From Flammula alnicola (taxonomy: Eukaryota > Basidiomycota > Agaricomycetes > Agaricales > Strophariaceae), in NCBI GenBank assembly GCA_015499995.1, contig JADNRV010000102.1:124001-188000 (forward strand): a DNA stretch of 64,000 nucleotides, written 5' to 3'. Under the pieces are notes generated by a model. That model did not search any database, was not told the origin of the DNA, and saw only the letters and a list, made by a program, of their open reading frames with translations. Of this stretch, positions 1-11,889 are shown in pieces. Positions within the stretch are counted from its first letter, which is position 1, and each line of letters begins with the position of its first letter. Position numbers and translations under genes: made by a program.

Positions 1-510
1 GACACGCCTCGCGTTCCAGTCTAGGATGACAGAATCAGCCTTGAGCGAGGGTTGGCTGTTGTCCCCTGGGCCGTTGTCCTTCGCCTTACTGGCCAAGGGG
101 TCCATCGCTATCTTGATACTCCGAACATGCGCTGACAGAGGATATCTATCACGAAGTGGATCCGCCTTGAGTATCTTCAACAAATTCTCCATCCTCGCTG
201 TCTCGCTGGGAGGTGTAGTGCCCGGTGCCGTCGGCTTCTGCGTTTCATTGGTGCTGATGTGCGCGAAAAGGGGTCGCCGCACACTGGCGAGGAATGAGCG
301 CGAGACGAGCATGCATCGAGCGACCGCGGTGCATTCTTTCCGGATGGAACTTGGGGTCGCGTGCCACTCCGCCACGACAATCTCTATTATATGGTCAATT
401 AGTTCTTGTGGTAGCGGTGGCAGTATGTCGACTTCGTGGACATGCGCCGAGTCTATTTGTCGCGACTCCGAGTTCTGTTCTTCGTCCGGCAGGCTCATCG
501 CGGCGATCAT
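1..510 (-). CDS. F-box-like protein, N-terminal part (runs off the left edge)
   Basis: An uninterrupted minus-strand frame runs from an ATG at 510 to the window edge, about 170 codons with no stop; an in-frame stop lies just upstream at 520-522. A second ATG four codons in (498) could also be the start. After a short acidic leader the protein has the segment PPLPQELIDHIIEIV, followed by a CTAVARCMLVSRSF stretch. That leucine/proline plus SRSF layout is usual for the degenerate F-box-like N-termini that are abundant in Agaricomycetes, where they are thought to recruit targets to SCF ubiquitin ligases or to be orphan paralogs. The C-terminal substrate domain is outside the window, so no target can be named. 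The family call rests on the motif alone. Confidence 0.6.
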   Translation of the reverse strand, partial: MIAAMSLPDEEQNSESRQIDSAHVHEVDILPPLPQELIDHIIEIVVAEWHATPSSIRKECTAVARCMLVSRSFLASVRRPLFAHISTNETQKPTAPGTTPPSETARMENLLKILKADPLRDRYPLSAHVRSIKIAMDPLASKAKDNGPGDNSQPSLKADSVILDWNARRV

Positions 511-1714
511 ATGGTATCTTCAAGGAGGCTGGTTGGGGAATTTATATAGAAGTAAGGGGTGATAGTGCCACCGCTGGCCATATCACCAATCTTTATGGCC
601 CGGGGCCGCGATGTACTGTTGAGACAGTGGCGATGCTCTACTTGGCTGAGGCCCAGGTGTCAGCTCTCACAATAGTACATGGGGTGGCAACGCCTGCTAA
701 TTCTGATGGTGTTTGGTGCTATTTGTAAATTCTTTCCATCCGCCATTCGTGAAAACCTGGATGTCCGCTTTTTATAACGTCTGCAGCTCGACATCTATCC
801 TAAATCTTTGGAAGCCATTTTGTTATAATGGAAATTTTAAGACATTTGGTGACTAAGATAAGGATAATTCGAATTCTAAGGTTACTTTTGGGCCATTTTG
901 GCACATTGTTTTATATGTATCTTCCTTGCAAATGGGAATTTCGACAAACATAGTCACCAAATTAAAGATTTTGATGAAAGAATCAAAATGTTCCAGCCAA
1001 TCGAGTCACGGAAATGGGTCAAAAAAGTGTGAAAAGCTTTTTAAGTTTACCTGCCAAAACCCGCCAAAACGCGTCATTTACGCGTGACAGGTCCGTGACA
1101 AAGCGCGTTGCCGAGCAGACCGGATGCGCGAAAACAGCTTGAGAATGTCCATTTCTCATCAGACGAAGGCAAACATAGAAGGAAATGATTACAATTTCGA
1201 GTCTTGCTCATTATAAATACAATTGGTGACTCAGAGGGTGGACAGTATAGCAGAATGGCTCTGGTGCAGTCTGGACACTTTTCGGGCTGATCTGCTGACT
1301 AATCACCATCAAAGAACGACAGTGCCACATATAATCAAATCGCACAAATGTTGGCTTTTGATGCTCAATCTGCCATCCCCAGTTGTTCGACATCGACGTG
1401 CAGAGGTCAGCTATAATAATTACCATCTTCGAGTCTCTTAGCCTACCGTGGTCCGCTGAGTAATTTGAACAGATGTTCGGTGAAATGCTCTAGAACGTAG
1501 AGATGCAACGGGGAGCAAAATATTGTTCGTAATTTCCGGGCTTTCCAGCATCTCTGCAAAATTCTAGTGCTCATCACAGACCTAACGGTTTCTAGTCGCG
1601 TTTAGAGCATATGCGTATATTTTCTGGGGCGTCATGGAGTTGTATAGAGACAAACGCATAATATAAGCACCGAACCCATAAACCCATCCTGCAATCCAAG
1701 CGTGACGACACCGC
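511..1714. other. Intergenic, no gene seen
   Basis: AT-rich DNA with no ORF that looks coding. It holds a perfect 12-bp inverted repeat (844-855 against 951-962, arm ATTTGGTGACTA), and a related TTGGTGACT occurs near 1223. The 3' UTR of RPS13 is expected at the right end. Confidence 0.6.
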
Positions 1715-2357
1715 TTAGGCAACGAGAGTCGAAGCAGTAGCCGAGTCGTACTTGAAAGTGGGGGGGATCTGCTGCTTGGTCTTGTAATACCTAGCAAGCC
1801 TGTGGATCCTCGACTCGATCAAGATGAGACGGAATTTGGAGTCCTTGTCCTTCCTGTTGACTTCGAGGTGCTTTCGCACGGCAACCGCCTTTTTGATGAG
1901 GTGCCAAAGGTCCTCAGGGATGGATGGGCCAAGTCCTATCCCCAAACAAAAGGTGTGTGTATAATGTTACACAAAGACAGATGGAGGGAGGAATATGGTG
2001 AGGAGAAAAGGACACAGAGCATATGAGTGTGCCGCGCGGATAGACAATGGAATGAGTAAGACATACCCTGGGATTTGAGGATACGGAGAATCTTGTTACC
2101 GGTGACGAAACGCACTTGGGGGATACCATGCGAGTCGCGGAGGGTAACACCGATCTGGGAGGGGGTCAGACCTTTACGGGCGAGCTTAACGATCTGGTCG
2201 ACGACATCGTCGGGAGTGGTCTTGAGCCACGAAGGGGGAGCGCGGCGGTAAGGGAGGGCAGAGGACGCTAAATGATATGGTCAGACATATTCTCTGAAAA
2301 AATAAAATACACCCCAGACGCACAAATGCCCTTTCCTGGAGCGTGCATGCGACCCAT
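1715..2357 (-). CDS. RPS13: 40S ribosomal protein S13 (uS15)
   Basis: Structural protein of the small ribosomal subunit, cytoplasmic. Three exons assemble cleanly: 2357-2324 ([11 protein letters not shown]), 2267-2067 ([15 protein letters not shown] through RILKSQ) and 1935-1715 (LGPSIPEDL through STASTLVA stop). Both introns are GT-AG (donors GTGCGT and GTATGT, acceptors TAG). The coding length is 456 nt, giving 151 aa, which is the usual eukaryotic uS15 length. Conserved landmarks include [26 protein letters not shown] and HRLARYYK. The start [10 protein letters not shown] is the standard N-terminus of the family. The gene is divergent from RPS6 next door, suggesting co-regulated ribosomal protein expression. 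Nothing is odd about it; it is probably a single-copy housekeeping gene. Confidence 0.97.
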
Positions 2358-2746
2358 TTTGGCTCTAGAAAACGATGAACATAAATTTCGAGAAAATAGA
2401 CAACAATGTGCTCACAGTTAGGTGTGGCGGGGAAGATCTTGAGGATGGATTTTGTGTTGGATACGACGCGGCACAGCGACAGACAGAGAACGATACAAGA
2501 TGGAGGACCGGAGAATGCCGAGCGGTGGCTGAAAATACTATACAGGACCAAACCTTAATTGCGCCCAGGAAATGTTGTTTTGCCGTGTGAGTTTGGCATC
2601 CAGCACAGGCCCCACTCCCCCTCTACTCATCGCCCATCGCAAGAGGTAAGTTACCGCACACGGTGACCATCGACTTTTGCCGCCAGGTATGCTCAACGTT
2701 CTTGAGCCCATGGCGAACTGCTGAACCTTTTTTTCCTGGTGCCAGA
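2358..2746. promoter_or_regulatory. Shared intergenic promoter region of RPS13 and RPS6
   Basis: The two ribosomal protein start codons face away from each other across 389 bp with no other gene. Both genes must be driven from here. No TATA box is obvious. Pyrimidine-rich tracts occur just upstream of the RPS6 ATG (CTTTTTTTCC around 2727-2737), and an AG|GT site at about 2690 suggests a 5'-UTR intron. Confidence 0.6.
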
Positions 2747-3711
2747 ATGAAGTTCAACATTGCCAGTGAGCACCGTTCATCGCCGTCGAGCATGCTGAGA
2801 TCGTTTTGTTGACGAATGTGTAATCTGCAGACCCCGCCACTGGGGCCCAAAAACTCCTCGACCTCGACGATGAGAAGAGATAGTGCGTATTTAGGCGGGT
2901 TTTGTCGTGTGCCCGACTCATCATTTCGCCTTGTTATCACATTGCACTTCACAGCCGTTTCGTCTACGACAAGAAAATCTCGCAAGAGGTTCCAGGTGAT
3001 TCTCTCGGCGACGAGTGGAAAGGATACATCTTCCGTATCACCGGTGGAAACGATAAGCAGGGTTTCCCTATGAAGCAGGGTGTTCTCCTCCCCTACCGAG
3101 TGAAGCTCCTCCTCTCCGACGGTCACTCCTGCTACCGCATTCGCCGCGCTGGTGAGCGCCGCCGCAAGTCCGTTCGCGGATGCATCGTTGGCCCCGATAT
3201 TGCCGTCCTCAGTTTGGTCATCGTCAAGCAGGGCGAGTCAGAAATCCCTGGACTCACCGATGTTGTGCTACCCAAGCGCCTCGGCCCCAAGCGTGCGACC
3301 AAGATCAGGAGGTTCTTCAACTTGACCAAGGAGGATGACGTTAGGAAATACGTTGTAAGACGAGAGGTTGTCAGCAAGAAGAAGGAGGGCGCGAAGCCAT
3401 ATACTAAGGCGTGCGTGATCTTTTCCCTCTCATATTTGTGCGCAGACTGACGATTAATCCTTCCGATAGTCCCAAAATTCAAAGACTCGTTACCCCCCTC
3501 CGCCTCCAACGCCGCCGTCACCTGAACTCCCTTAAGCGCAGAAAGCTCGACCAACAGAAGGAGCAAAAGGCCGAATACGAGTGCGTTCTCCTCTGTTCCG
3601 CGTAGCTTCATAAAATAACGAGCCTCTTTTAGCGTCCTTATTGCCAAGCGCGTCGCCGAGAAAAAGGCCAAGGTCGCTGCCCTCAAGGCCGCGCACCACA
3701 AGACTGCTTAA
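2747..3711 (+). CDS. RPS6: 40S ribosomal protein S6 (eS6)
   Basis: Small-subunit ribosomal protein, a known target of TOR/AGC kinase signalling in eukaryotes. Five exons: 2747-2765, 2831-2882, 2955-3410, 3470-3580 and 3633-3711, all with GT-AG introns and matching phases. Together they give 717 nt, 238 aa, within the normal 236-249 aa range. Hallmarks include the MKFNIANPATG N-terminus, [43 protein letters not shown] and the basic C-terminal helix ([15 protein letters not shown]). The first exon is only 19 nt. The C-terminus ends HHKTA and appears to lack the cluster of RRxSS phosphorylation motifs known from animals and yeast. This identity is secure. Confidence 0.97.
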
Positions 3712-4765
3712 ACCGTCTTGTCGCTATCTCCATCTCCGCACATGGGTTTTGTCATGGTCAGATTAATGGTGGTCTTGTGGGCTCTTCTCGGCTGATCGCA
3801 TGTTGTCTACGTTGTATAATCGTCATCGCCAACGATTCTACAGGCGCGCTGTTCTCTTCATCTTTACCCTCCTGCAAATGCTTTTTCCCCGTCGCCTTCT
3901 CTATCGATGACGTACAGTATGCGATATGCCTTTATGAATCTGTTAAGCCATGCTTGGAACAATGATCTCGAAGAGATACGGATGATGATGAATGTCTGAA
4001 AACCCCAATTTCCCTATCTCCGCCTGGCGTGCGCGCGGCTAGAATTTATGAGCTTGTGTGACGTTGTCTCTTGTCGATAAGATCCCTAAATGAGCTCGGT
4101 TGCCGTATTTCTGACGATCTATGATGGTGGCCCTCTCCAGATTATTCCGGCGCCAATTTTACAACCTAGCCAAGCCACCAACTCGCCATGAGCAACCTTG
4201 AGCAACGCCTGAAATTTGAAAACCTGTCTAGTTCCGTCAGCTTCTTGCGTATCAAGCGCTATGGCGATCGACAAGAAAAATTAGTACGCGATCACCAACT
4301 TCCTCGAAATCAACCAACCTCCTAAGCTAACGTATACCTTGCACGACAGGAAATAAAACTAACGCGAAGTCGGAGAGTTTCGAATACGCATTCCAAAGGT
4401 CGAAAGTGCCATACATAATTGGTAACTTGCTATAGAAAAAGCGTCTCGAGCTCGGTGCATTCCGACAAAAGCTCGCAGAATTTTCTCTGAATGACGCGTT
4501 TCAGGATGAATGAACATATTTAGAGTAAATTGAAGGACAAGTCAGGTGGAAAACTCACTGTTTCTATTGCAAGAGTTGTCCGGTAGTTTTGTGAATAAAA
4601 TGAAGGAGTCAAGCTCAAGGCGAGTGTTGAACTAACAAGGCTGGTACAATGGTACCGGCACATGCACGTATACACTTTCTATATCAGGAAGTCATGCACG
4701 TGATAAACGCGACGCGTTGATCTTGAGTGACTCTGCTAAACATTTGCTTTTGGACCACGACGACC
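3712..4765. other. Intergenic, 3' UTR of RPS6 and promoter of condensin gene
   Basis: No coding signal or repeat was recognised in this 1.05-kb stretch. The short ORFs present have no splice or motif support. Confidence 0.6.
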
Positions 4766-7700
4766 ATGATTGAAGACTTTGAGCTGCAAGATGAGCTACA
4801 GGCCATCCAAGACACGGAAAGCTACGAAATAGCTAATGACCACGACTTTTCGACAGAAGATCCGGAAGCCTTGCTGGAAGGTGAGCGAAAACCGTCGGCT
4901 ACCAGGTTCAATTTTCTGCCACTTAATCTATCTGTACAGCCGCCGTTGAAGCAGTCGCAGAATCTAGCGATGCAATCCGTGATCCTGATATATTCGATGT
5001 TTATCGGAGTCTTCTCAAACACTCAGAAATGGTTCCCGGTGCCATCATGAGTAAACTGCTAGATTCCATATCATCTGGTCTTCAGGCCGAGCTGGACTCA
5101 ACCATGCGCGACGTCGAGACTGGAGATCAACAAACTTACGTGAAACACAAGATTCCGCTTGAAATGTACGCGTTTCTCCTGAACTGGTTCGTGACTGCGG
5201 CGGAGAAGGTCAAGCCTTCGGAGGATGGAGATGCCCCGGCTGTCGCGCCGAAAGGTAGAAAAGGAAAAGGAGGAAAGGCGGCTACAGGGAAAGCTGGAGG
5301 TCGCTCGGCTCCAAGCAAGAAGAACGACTCGACATGGACATGGCGAGACCAGATCGCGCCAACCCTCCAATTGATCAGCAAGGTCCTTCGCCTACAAACT
5401 CAGCGCCTGTGGACCACGACAGCAGAAAGAGATACATTTATCAAGTGTGTCTAGTCCACTTACCAGATCATATCTTGTCTCACAAATTTATAGCTGCATC
5501 ACTCGTCCTGCATATCACGTCACGGAAAGCGAGCAGTACATGAAGGTCCAGGACATCAAGATGGCCTTGTTCAAAGTCATTTGCCTGGCTGTGAAGCACC
5601 ACGGGCAAGCCATGGCTGTTCAAATCACTATCATGCAGTCTCTTCAGTTCTACGAACATTTATCCGAACCCATGGCCGAGTGTCTCACCATTTTATCTCG
5701 AGAATTTGACTATGCTCAGCTGGGGGATGAAGTGCTTCGTGAAATCGCAGGGAAAAGTTTTGGTGGTCAAGACAATAAGGGGCCAAAAACGTTCGCCCGG
5801 TTCCTTACGAAATACGCGGAATCTTGTCCACGTCCCGTCTTGAAGCAACTTAGTCTTCTGCTGGAGCAGTTGGATTCGGAGGTAAGCCTTCTTGCCCTTG
5901 TTTCTCATGAAATATAGCTAATATATCTTCAGTCGTATCCGATGCGACAAGCCATCGTCGAGGTCATCGGATCACTTATCACAGAGCTGGCCAGTGACGA
6001 TAGTCAGGACCCAGATGCAAAAAAGACACATAAACAGATAAACGGCCTTTTCAACCTCCTCTTAGAGCGTGTTCAAGACATATCGTCATATGTCCGGACT
6101 AAGGTCTTCACTGTCCTCGCAAAACTCACCAATATCAAGTCATTCAAATTCCCCAAGCAACGATTGGCGATCACCTCGGCCGCCGTGGGCGCACTCGACG
6201 ACAAGGTCGCTTCTGTTCGTAAGGCGGCCACTGCGCTACTAGGACAGCTACTCACGACCCATCCCTATGGAATGACGCATGGCGGTATGCTTCAACGTGA
6301 CGTCTGGGAGACCGAGTATAAGGAGGTGGTGGCAGAGCTTGAGAAGATCGAAGGTGCTATGGGTAATGTTGTGAATACCGGAGGCAACGAGGAAGACGGA
6401 CAGGAGCAAGATGAAGAAGGCGAGAAGGAGAACGACCAAGGGCAAGATGAAGACGGATCTGAAAGAAAAAGGAAGAAGAAGTGTGTATTTCTCCCCTGTG
6501 TTCGTTTCAGCTGTCAGGCTCACTCATGCTGTCTAGGTCCAAGAAATCTCGCTCGGACGACTCGATGGATGTTGACGATGGAGAAGCAGGCGGCGACACG
6601 GAGGAGGATGAGCCCACTCAGATGTCAGTCGATGAGGACGACGAGAACGCCACACCTAAGAAATCCAAGAAACGAGGTTCAAAGCTTGGGCCTCGCAAAT
6701 CACAGCTTGACGTCAATGCACTGACGAAAGAACAAGAAGTTCTTGCGACATACGATAACCAACAAATAACCAATCTCCGACTTCGAAGGAAATATTACTC
6801 TGATGCCTTGACTTTTATTGATGAAATCGAGAGCGCGATGGAGCCCATGTGCAAGCTCCTTGGATCAACGAGCAAGGCTGAAGTCCTGGAAGTTATGGAT
6901 TTTTTCCGTATCGCCCACGAGTATCAGTTCGAGAGCGCAAAGGTGTGGATATTGCTGGTCTTCAACATATTTTCAAGAACTCATATCCTGCTTGTAGGAG
7001 GGTCTTAAAAAGATGTTGCATCTTATCTGGAGCAAGGACAACAACAGTTCGACCTCAGAAGACGGCAAAGAGCTGAAAGGAATCCGCCAGCGACTTCTGG
7101 AATGCTATCGAAGCCTGTACTTCGACCCTATTGCAGATCTCGAACCAAAAGATCAGATTAATCGTATCGCAAAGAATCTCGTCGAGTATGTCGTTTTTGA
7201 AAATTTCTATCATCCAATATCACTGACTAGTTATCAGGCGGACCTACGATGCGACATTAGCTGAGCTGACGAGCTTGGAGGAGATGATGCGGATTATGAT
7301 GGAAGAAAATCACGTCCACAATGATGTGATAGCGAAACTCTGGCAGATCTACAGCAAGTTTTTTTCCTACCTATTTTCAATGATTTGATTTTTACCGGTT
7401 GCATACAGGCAAGGAGCGTCATCTCCCGAAACCTCAACGGCGCGGGGCCATCATTATCCTTGGAATGCTCGCTTTGTCCAAACGAAGCCTGCTAACGGAC
7501 AAAGTCGACGTCATGCTGAAAGTTGGTCTCGGACCACTTGGCAAGGTGAGCTATACAAATGTACATCATTGACGAAGCTGATAATGATGGAACTTCAGGC
7601 CGATCCAACACTTGCTAGATACACCTGTATTGCGTTGCAGCGTCTGAATGGTAGCGTCAAGAAAGTGAAAGGTTAGCGAAGCCCTAATGCTATCGTTGCG

Positions 7701-9738
7701 TTTACTGATGTACTTGCAGGCTCTTTGGTCGACAAGACTCAAAGAATTGAAATGGAGAATGCCATTTTCCGTAAACTCCAGAATGCTATTCTCCATCCTT
7801 CCCGAACGAAAGAATGGTTTGGTATGGCAGAACAGGTAATCAACACTGTTTACGCCTTAGGAGAGCACCCGGACGTGTTCTGCAACGAAGTCATCAAGAA
7901 GCTTACGATCAGAGCTTTTACTCATAAAGCTGCCAGTGACCAACCGAAAGAGAAAGAGCCCGATGCCACAAATGAGGAGAATCCTGGAGATGTGACCATG
8001 GAAGCCGGCGACATCACTATGCAGGATGCTACTCAGCCAACCCAAGGCGACTCAGAAAAGGATCTCGGCGAGGCCTTCGAGTTGAGTCAATTGCTCTTCG
8101 TTGTCGGCCACGTCGCCATCAAACAGATCGTTTTCTTGGAATTGGTAGAGCGTGAGTGGAAACGGCAGAAGGATGAAAGGCAAGCAGGTCAGCATCCCAC
8201 CCCTTGCTCTTCTTTGGGTCGTAATCAAATCTAACTATTGCTCATAGCTGAAAAGCAGGCTACGGCGGGCAAAGGGGCATCCAAGGAGGCTGAAGAGCTG
8301 GACCAAGTCGCTGGAAACGCCGAAGACGAAATTGGAGAACGCATAGCAGGAATGCGAGAAACTGAGCTTCTTTATGGCCCAGAGTCTCTGCTGGCCATGT
8401 ATGGTCCTATGATCGTACATATATGCGGTAGCCCGCATAAGTTTAAGGTATGATTTCTCCTTAATCTCTTGCCCATCTCTCAGTCGTTTGCATGAAACTT
8501 AGAACCGAACGCTACGTGCAGCCGCGACCTTGGCATTCAGCAAATTCCTCTGCGTCAGCTCGCAATTCTGCGACCAACACCACCGCTTGCTTTTCAAGAT
8601 ACTCGAAATTTCCAAAGATGCCAACATTCGCAGTAATATCGTAATTGCTCTCGGAGACGTTGCGGTGTCATTCAGCAACATCATTGATGAGAACAGTAAT
8701 GAACTTTACAAAGGCCTTTCCGATAAGAACTTCGTCGTCAAGAAAAATACGCTCATGGTCCTTACGCACCTCATTCTCAACGGCATGATCAAAGTAAAGG
8801 GCCAACTAGGCGAGATGGCGAAGTGCTTGGAGGACCCTGAACCACGCATTGCCGACTTGGCCAAACTTTTCTTCACTGAGCTGTCGACGAAGGAGAATGC
8901 GATCTATAACAATTTACCTGATGGTATGTACCTCTGCTTTCTATTCCAAATTGCGATTCTTACACTACACATCTACAGTCATCAGCCATCTTTCGACAGG
9001 AGACCACGCGGTCGACGAAGAGATGTTCCAGAGCACTCTTCGATATATTTTCAAATTCATCGAGAAGGTGCGTATTCTCTTGTCTTTCGCATTCAAGTAT
9101 TTTGAATATAAGCAATGTCGACAGGAGAAACAAGCTGAAAGCATCGTTGAGAAGCTGTGCCAACGATTCAGGCTGAGTGAAGATCCTCGACAATGGCGTG
9201 ACATCGCCTTTTGTCTCTCTCTTCTTCCATTCAAATCAGAGCGCTCCGTGAAGAAGCTTATCGAAGGGCTGCAGTTCTATCGTGACAAACTGCATGAGCC
9301 AGTTGTCTTCGAGAAATTTACTGAGATTCTTAACAAGGCACGTTGCTATCCTTGACTTGCATGATGCTTGCAGTTTGTTCCTTCAAATACTAATTCGTGT
9401 TCTCGTTGCAGGCTCGGGCTAACAAATCAAAGGACAAACCGGATTCTGAGCTTAATGAATTCGAACAGGTGACGACGAGCATCTCGAACTCTAGAACTCC
9501 GCTAATTTTTATTCGTAGATCCTGGAAGAGCATAGACTACAAGGCCAAGAAGATCAAGCCTTGGAGAAGCGGGTCGAAGGAAAGAAAGCTGCTGCGAAGA
9601 AAAAGGCGGCCAAGAAAAGTGAGAGGCAGCGCTGATCATTATTCTTGATATTAAATACTAATTCATGGCTATCTCTCAGCATCTCGCGCCAAAAAGGCAG
9701 TGGCTCCTCCGCCTGACGACGATATGTACAGCGACTGA
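4766..9738 (+). CDS. CND1: Condensin complex subunit 1 (CNAP1/Ycs4/Cnd1, HEAT-repeat subunit)
   Basis: HEAT-repeat non-SMC subunit of condensin, which compacts and resolves mitotic chromosomes. Seventeen exons join in phase: 4766-4880, 4940-5444, 5494-5881, 5933-6480, 6537-6942, 6998-7185, 7238-7353, 7409-7545, 7599-7671, 7720-8187, 8248-8447, 8503-8923, 8979-9067, 9125-9337, 9412-9468, 9519-9618 and 9680-9738. They encode 1360 aa, typical for the family. Diagnostic segments are FKVICLAVKHHGQ, the C-terminal Cnd1 block from NRTLRAAATLAFSKF through SNIIDENSNELYKGL and DKNFVVKKNTLMVLTH, and a lysine/alanine-rich tail ending in DDDMYSD. Acidic linkers sit near residues 470-560. Two introns (7354-7408 and 9338-9411) start with GC instead of GT; only these choices keep the frame. 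The start ATG at 4766 has a better context (CGACCATGA) than the in-frame one at 4727. Confidence 0.95.
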
Positions 9739-10207
9739 TCGCTGCTTGCACTGTCATGTATTTTTTATCTTGCTTTCCTCGTATTTTAATCGCTGTAAAC
9801 ATCTGTATTTATTGGCCATGTAATATCTCCAGTAAACCTTGTACGCCCTTGCCCATTACCTTTTCTCATAATATTCTTGAACTCACTTTCAATATTTATA
9901 GAATTGATGCCATTTATCATGATGACTATCCTTAAGAACGCGACTGTCTATCCAGGTCTCCGCGCATAGGCGCTCATGTCTGATGTCTACCCAAGTTGGT
10001 TCCGCGATACAAGCGATTCAGACTCCATGTTCAGAGTGGTTTATCATCTTCTAAGCCTACAATGACGATTGTAGTCCATCATTTACGGTACGTATCTTAA
10101 AATATCGTCTACTGGTGATTTCTAGGTTGCTTGGAAGTCGAAGCTAGAAGCATGTAACATGTAAACATACACGTTGTTGCATCATTATTCGGCACAAACA
10201 AAGGAAG
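9739..10207. other. Intergenic
   Basis: 3' UTR of the condensin gene followed by AT-rich DNA. No feature was recognised. Confidence 0.5.
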
Positions 10208-11790
10208 ATGCTTCGAATTCACCATGGGCATCCATTACCTTTCCTTCGAACCATCATGACCACTCCTATACGTGTACTCAAGTCTCAGAGGATCAAAAAA
10301 CGCCAGGAAGGACGAAGACCAGCACACTGGGTCAACAATGAGGCACTGCATTCAAGAATCCATGGGCTAGTTGGAGGGAACACGATTGGCGCGATCAACT
10401 CTACGTACGATCTCGACTGTCAAGAGTTATCTCATTCTTACCGTTCTTCTGAACTCCAGATAGTTTTTCAGCACTCGAAGCGATGCCCTACCGCACCAGA
10501 CAATATATCTTCTCTAATACCGGCGCGGAAACCTACCTGGGACTTCGATGGCGAAGACGCCCACAAGGTCAAGGCCACTTGGATGGGACATGCTTCATTC
10601 TTCGTGGAGCTTCCTGCTCGTGCATCTGTGAAAGGCCAAGTATTGAGCACTGCGCGTGGTGCTCGCATACTCTTCGACCCGATCTTCAGTGAGCGATGCT
10701 CTCCCATCGAGTGGGCGGGTTTCAAAAGAATTACTCGTGAGCATGCCTCTTCATTGCTGTCCTTCCGAGGTTGATCCTGTGCCAGCACCTGCGTGTTCGT
10801 TCGAAGAACTGCCCGAGGTTGACGTGGTCGTCATTTCCGTAAGTGACAAACAGCACCGCCCGTTCTATGTTTCATTCTAATTTTGACTCCTAGCATGATC
10901 ATTACGACCAGTAAGTATCAATCATGACTGCGAAGGAAGATTTCAATTTAGGCTTCTTCAGTCTTGATGAACCCACAGTCAAGAAATTTGCCTCCTGTCG
11001 CGGATTCCTCAATTCTTTACACCCCTCGGAAATATGAAGCTTCTTGAGTCAATGGGAGTGCCCAAGATCACTGTCACATCTTAGACTGGTGGGACACTCG
11101 ACGGATTGAGATTCAGGTTCCTTCCAAGGACCAGTCCGACAAGGGTCTGGCGGAAACTGTTTTATTGACTTAACATGCACACCAAGTCAACATAACGTCG
11201 GACGTAACTTCATGGATCGATTCCATTATTCCAAATCCTTATGGGCGTCTTTCGTTGCTCAGGAAGTTCTACCTAGCGACTCTCCTGTGGAAGCAAAGTC
11301 TGTTTTCTTTGCAGGTGACACCGGCTATCGCGCCGTTCTTGATGGACAGGATGAAGATAAGGTGCCCATCTGCGAGGCTTTCAAAGAGATCGGTGAGCGC
11401 TTTGGCCCCATTGATTTCGCTATGGTTCCAATTGGGTGAGTAGAATCAAGTTTTACCTGATATGGCCCACTTCCATTCTGATTTCGCGGCTTTTAATAGC
11501 GCCTACATGCCGCGACGATATATGTCCCCAATACACTGCTCTCCACAGGACAGTGTGCTCTTGTTTAAAGATATCAAAGCGAAGCGTGGTGTGGGAATGC
11601 ATTGGGGGTACAGCGACTTTCTAACATTTATAGACTACGTTCATGCTAATCAAAACTACTTAGGACTTTCGTACTCACGACGGAGCCCATCATGGATCCT
11701 CCTGTCAAGCTCAAAGAAGCTTGCGAAAAATCCGGGGTAAAGGATGGTGATTTCATTTGCACCGACATCGGTCAGACAATGATCTACTGA
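10208..11790 (+). pseudogene. NAPE-PLD / Fmp30-like metallo-beta-lactamase-fold phospholipase, frame-broken
   Basis: Members of this family hydrolyse N-acyl-phosphatidylethanolamines (mitochondrial Fmp30 in yeast). The N-terminal exon 10208-10736 carries VKATWMGHASFFVEL and RILFDPIFSERCSP. Exon 10786-10838 reads EELPEVDVVVIS, and 10894-10910 supplies HDHYDH, the zinc-binding HxHxDH motif. Downstream, TPLGNMKLLESMGV, LDWWDTRRIEI, TCTPSQHNVGRN, FFAGDTGYR, MSPIHCSPQDSV and a C-terminal exon ending in ICTDIGQTMIY are all recognisable, and the last stop is at 11788. Between about 10985 and 11155 the homology changes frame three times (near 10995-11015, at the TAG 11082-11084, and near 11150), each consistent with loss of one base. 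No intron arrangement that I tried repairs all of them. Either the gene is decaying or the assembly has errors here. Starts at 10208 or 10256 are both possible. Confidence 0.75.
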
Positions 11791-11889
11791 TGATTTGGCA
11801 CATAAATACATTTTCTTTTGTTTATCTGTATAGTACTTGTACTATGGGCATACGTTTTACGATATTCTACTACAAATGTATTATTACAT

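Noticed and set aside
26..728. Plus-strand ORFs at the left edge
   Set aside because: They are shadows of the minus-strand F-box-like frame, which reads through conserved-looking protein to the edge.
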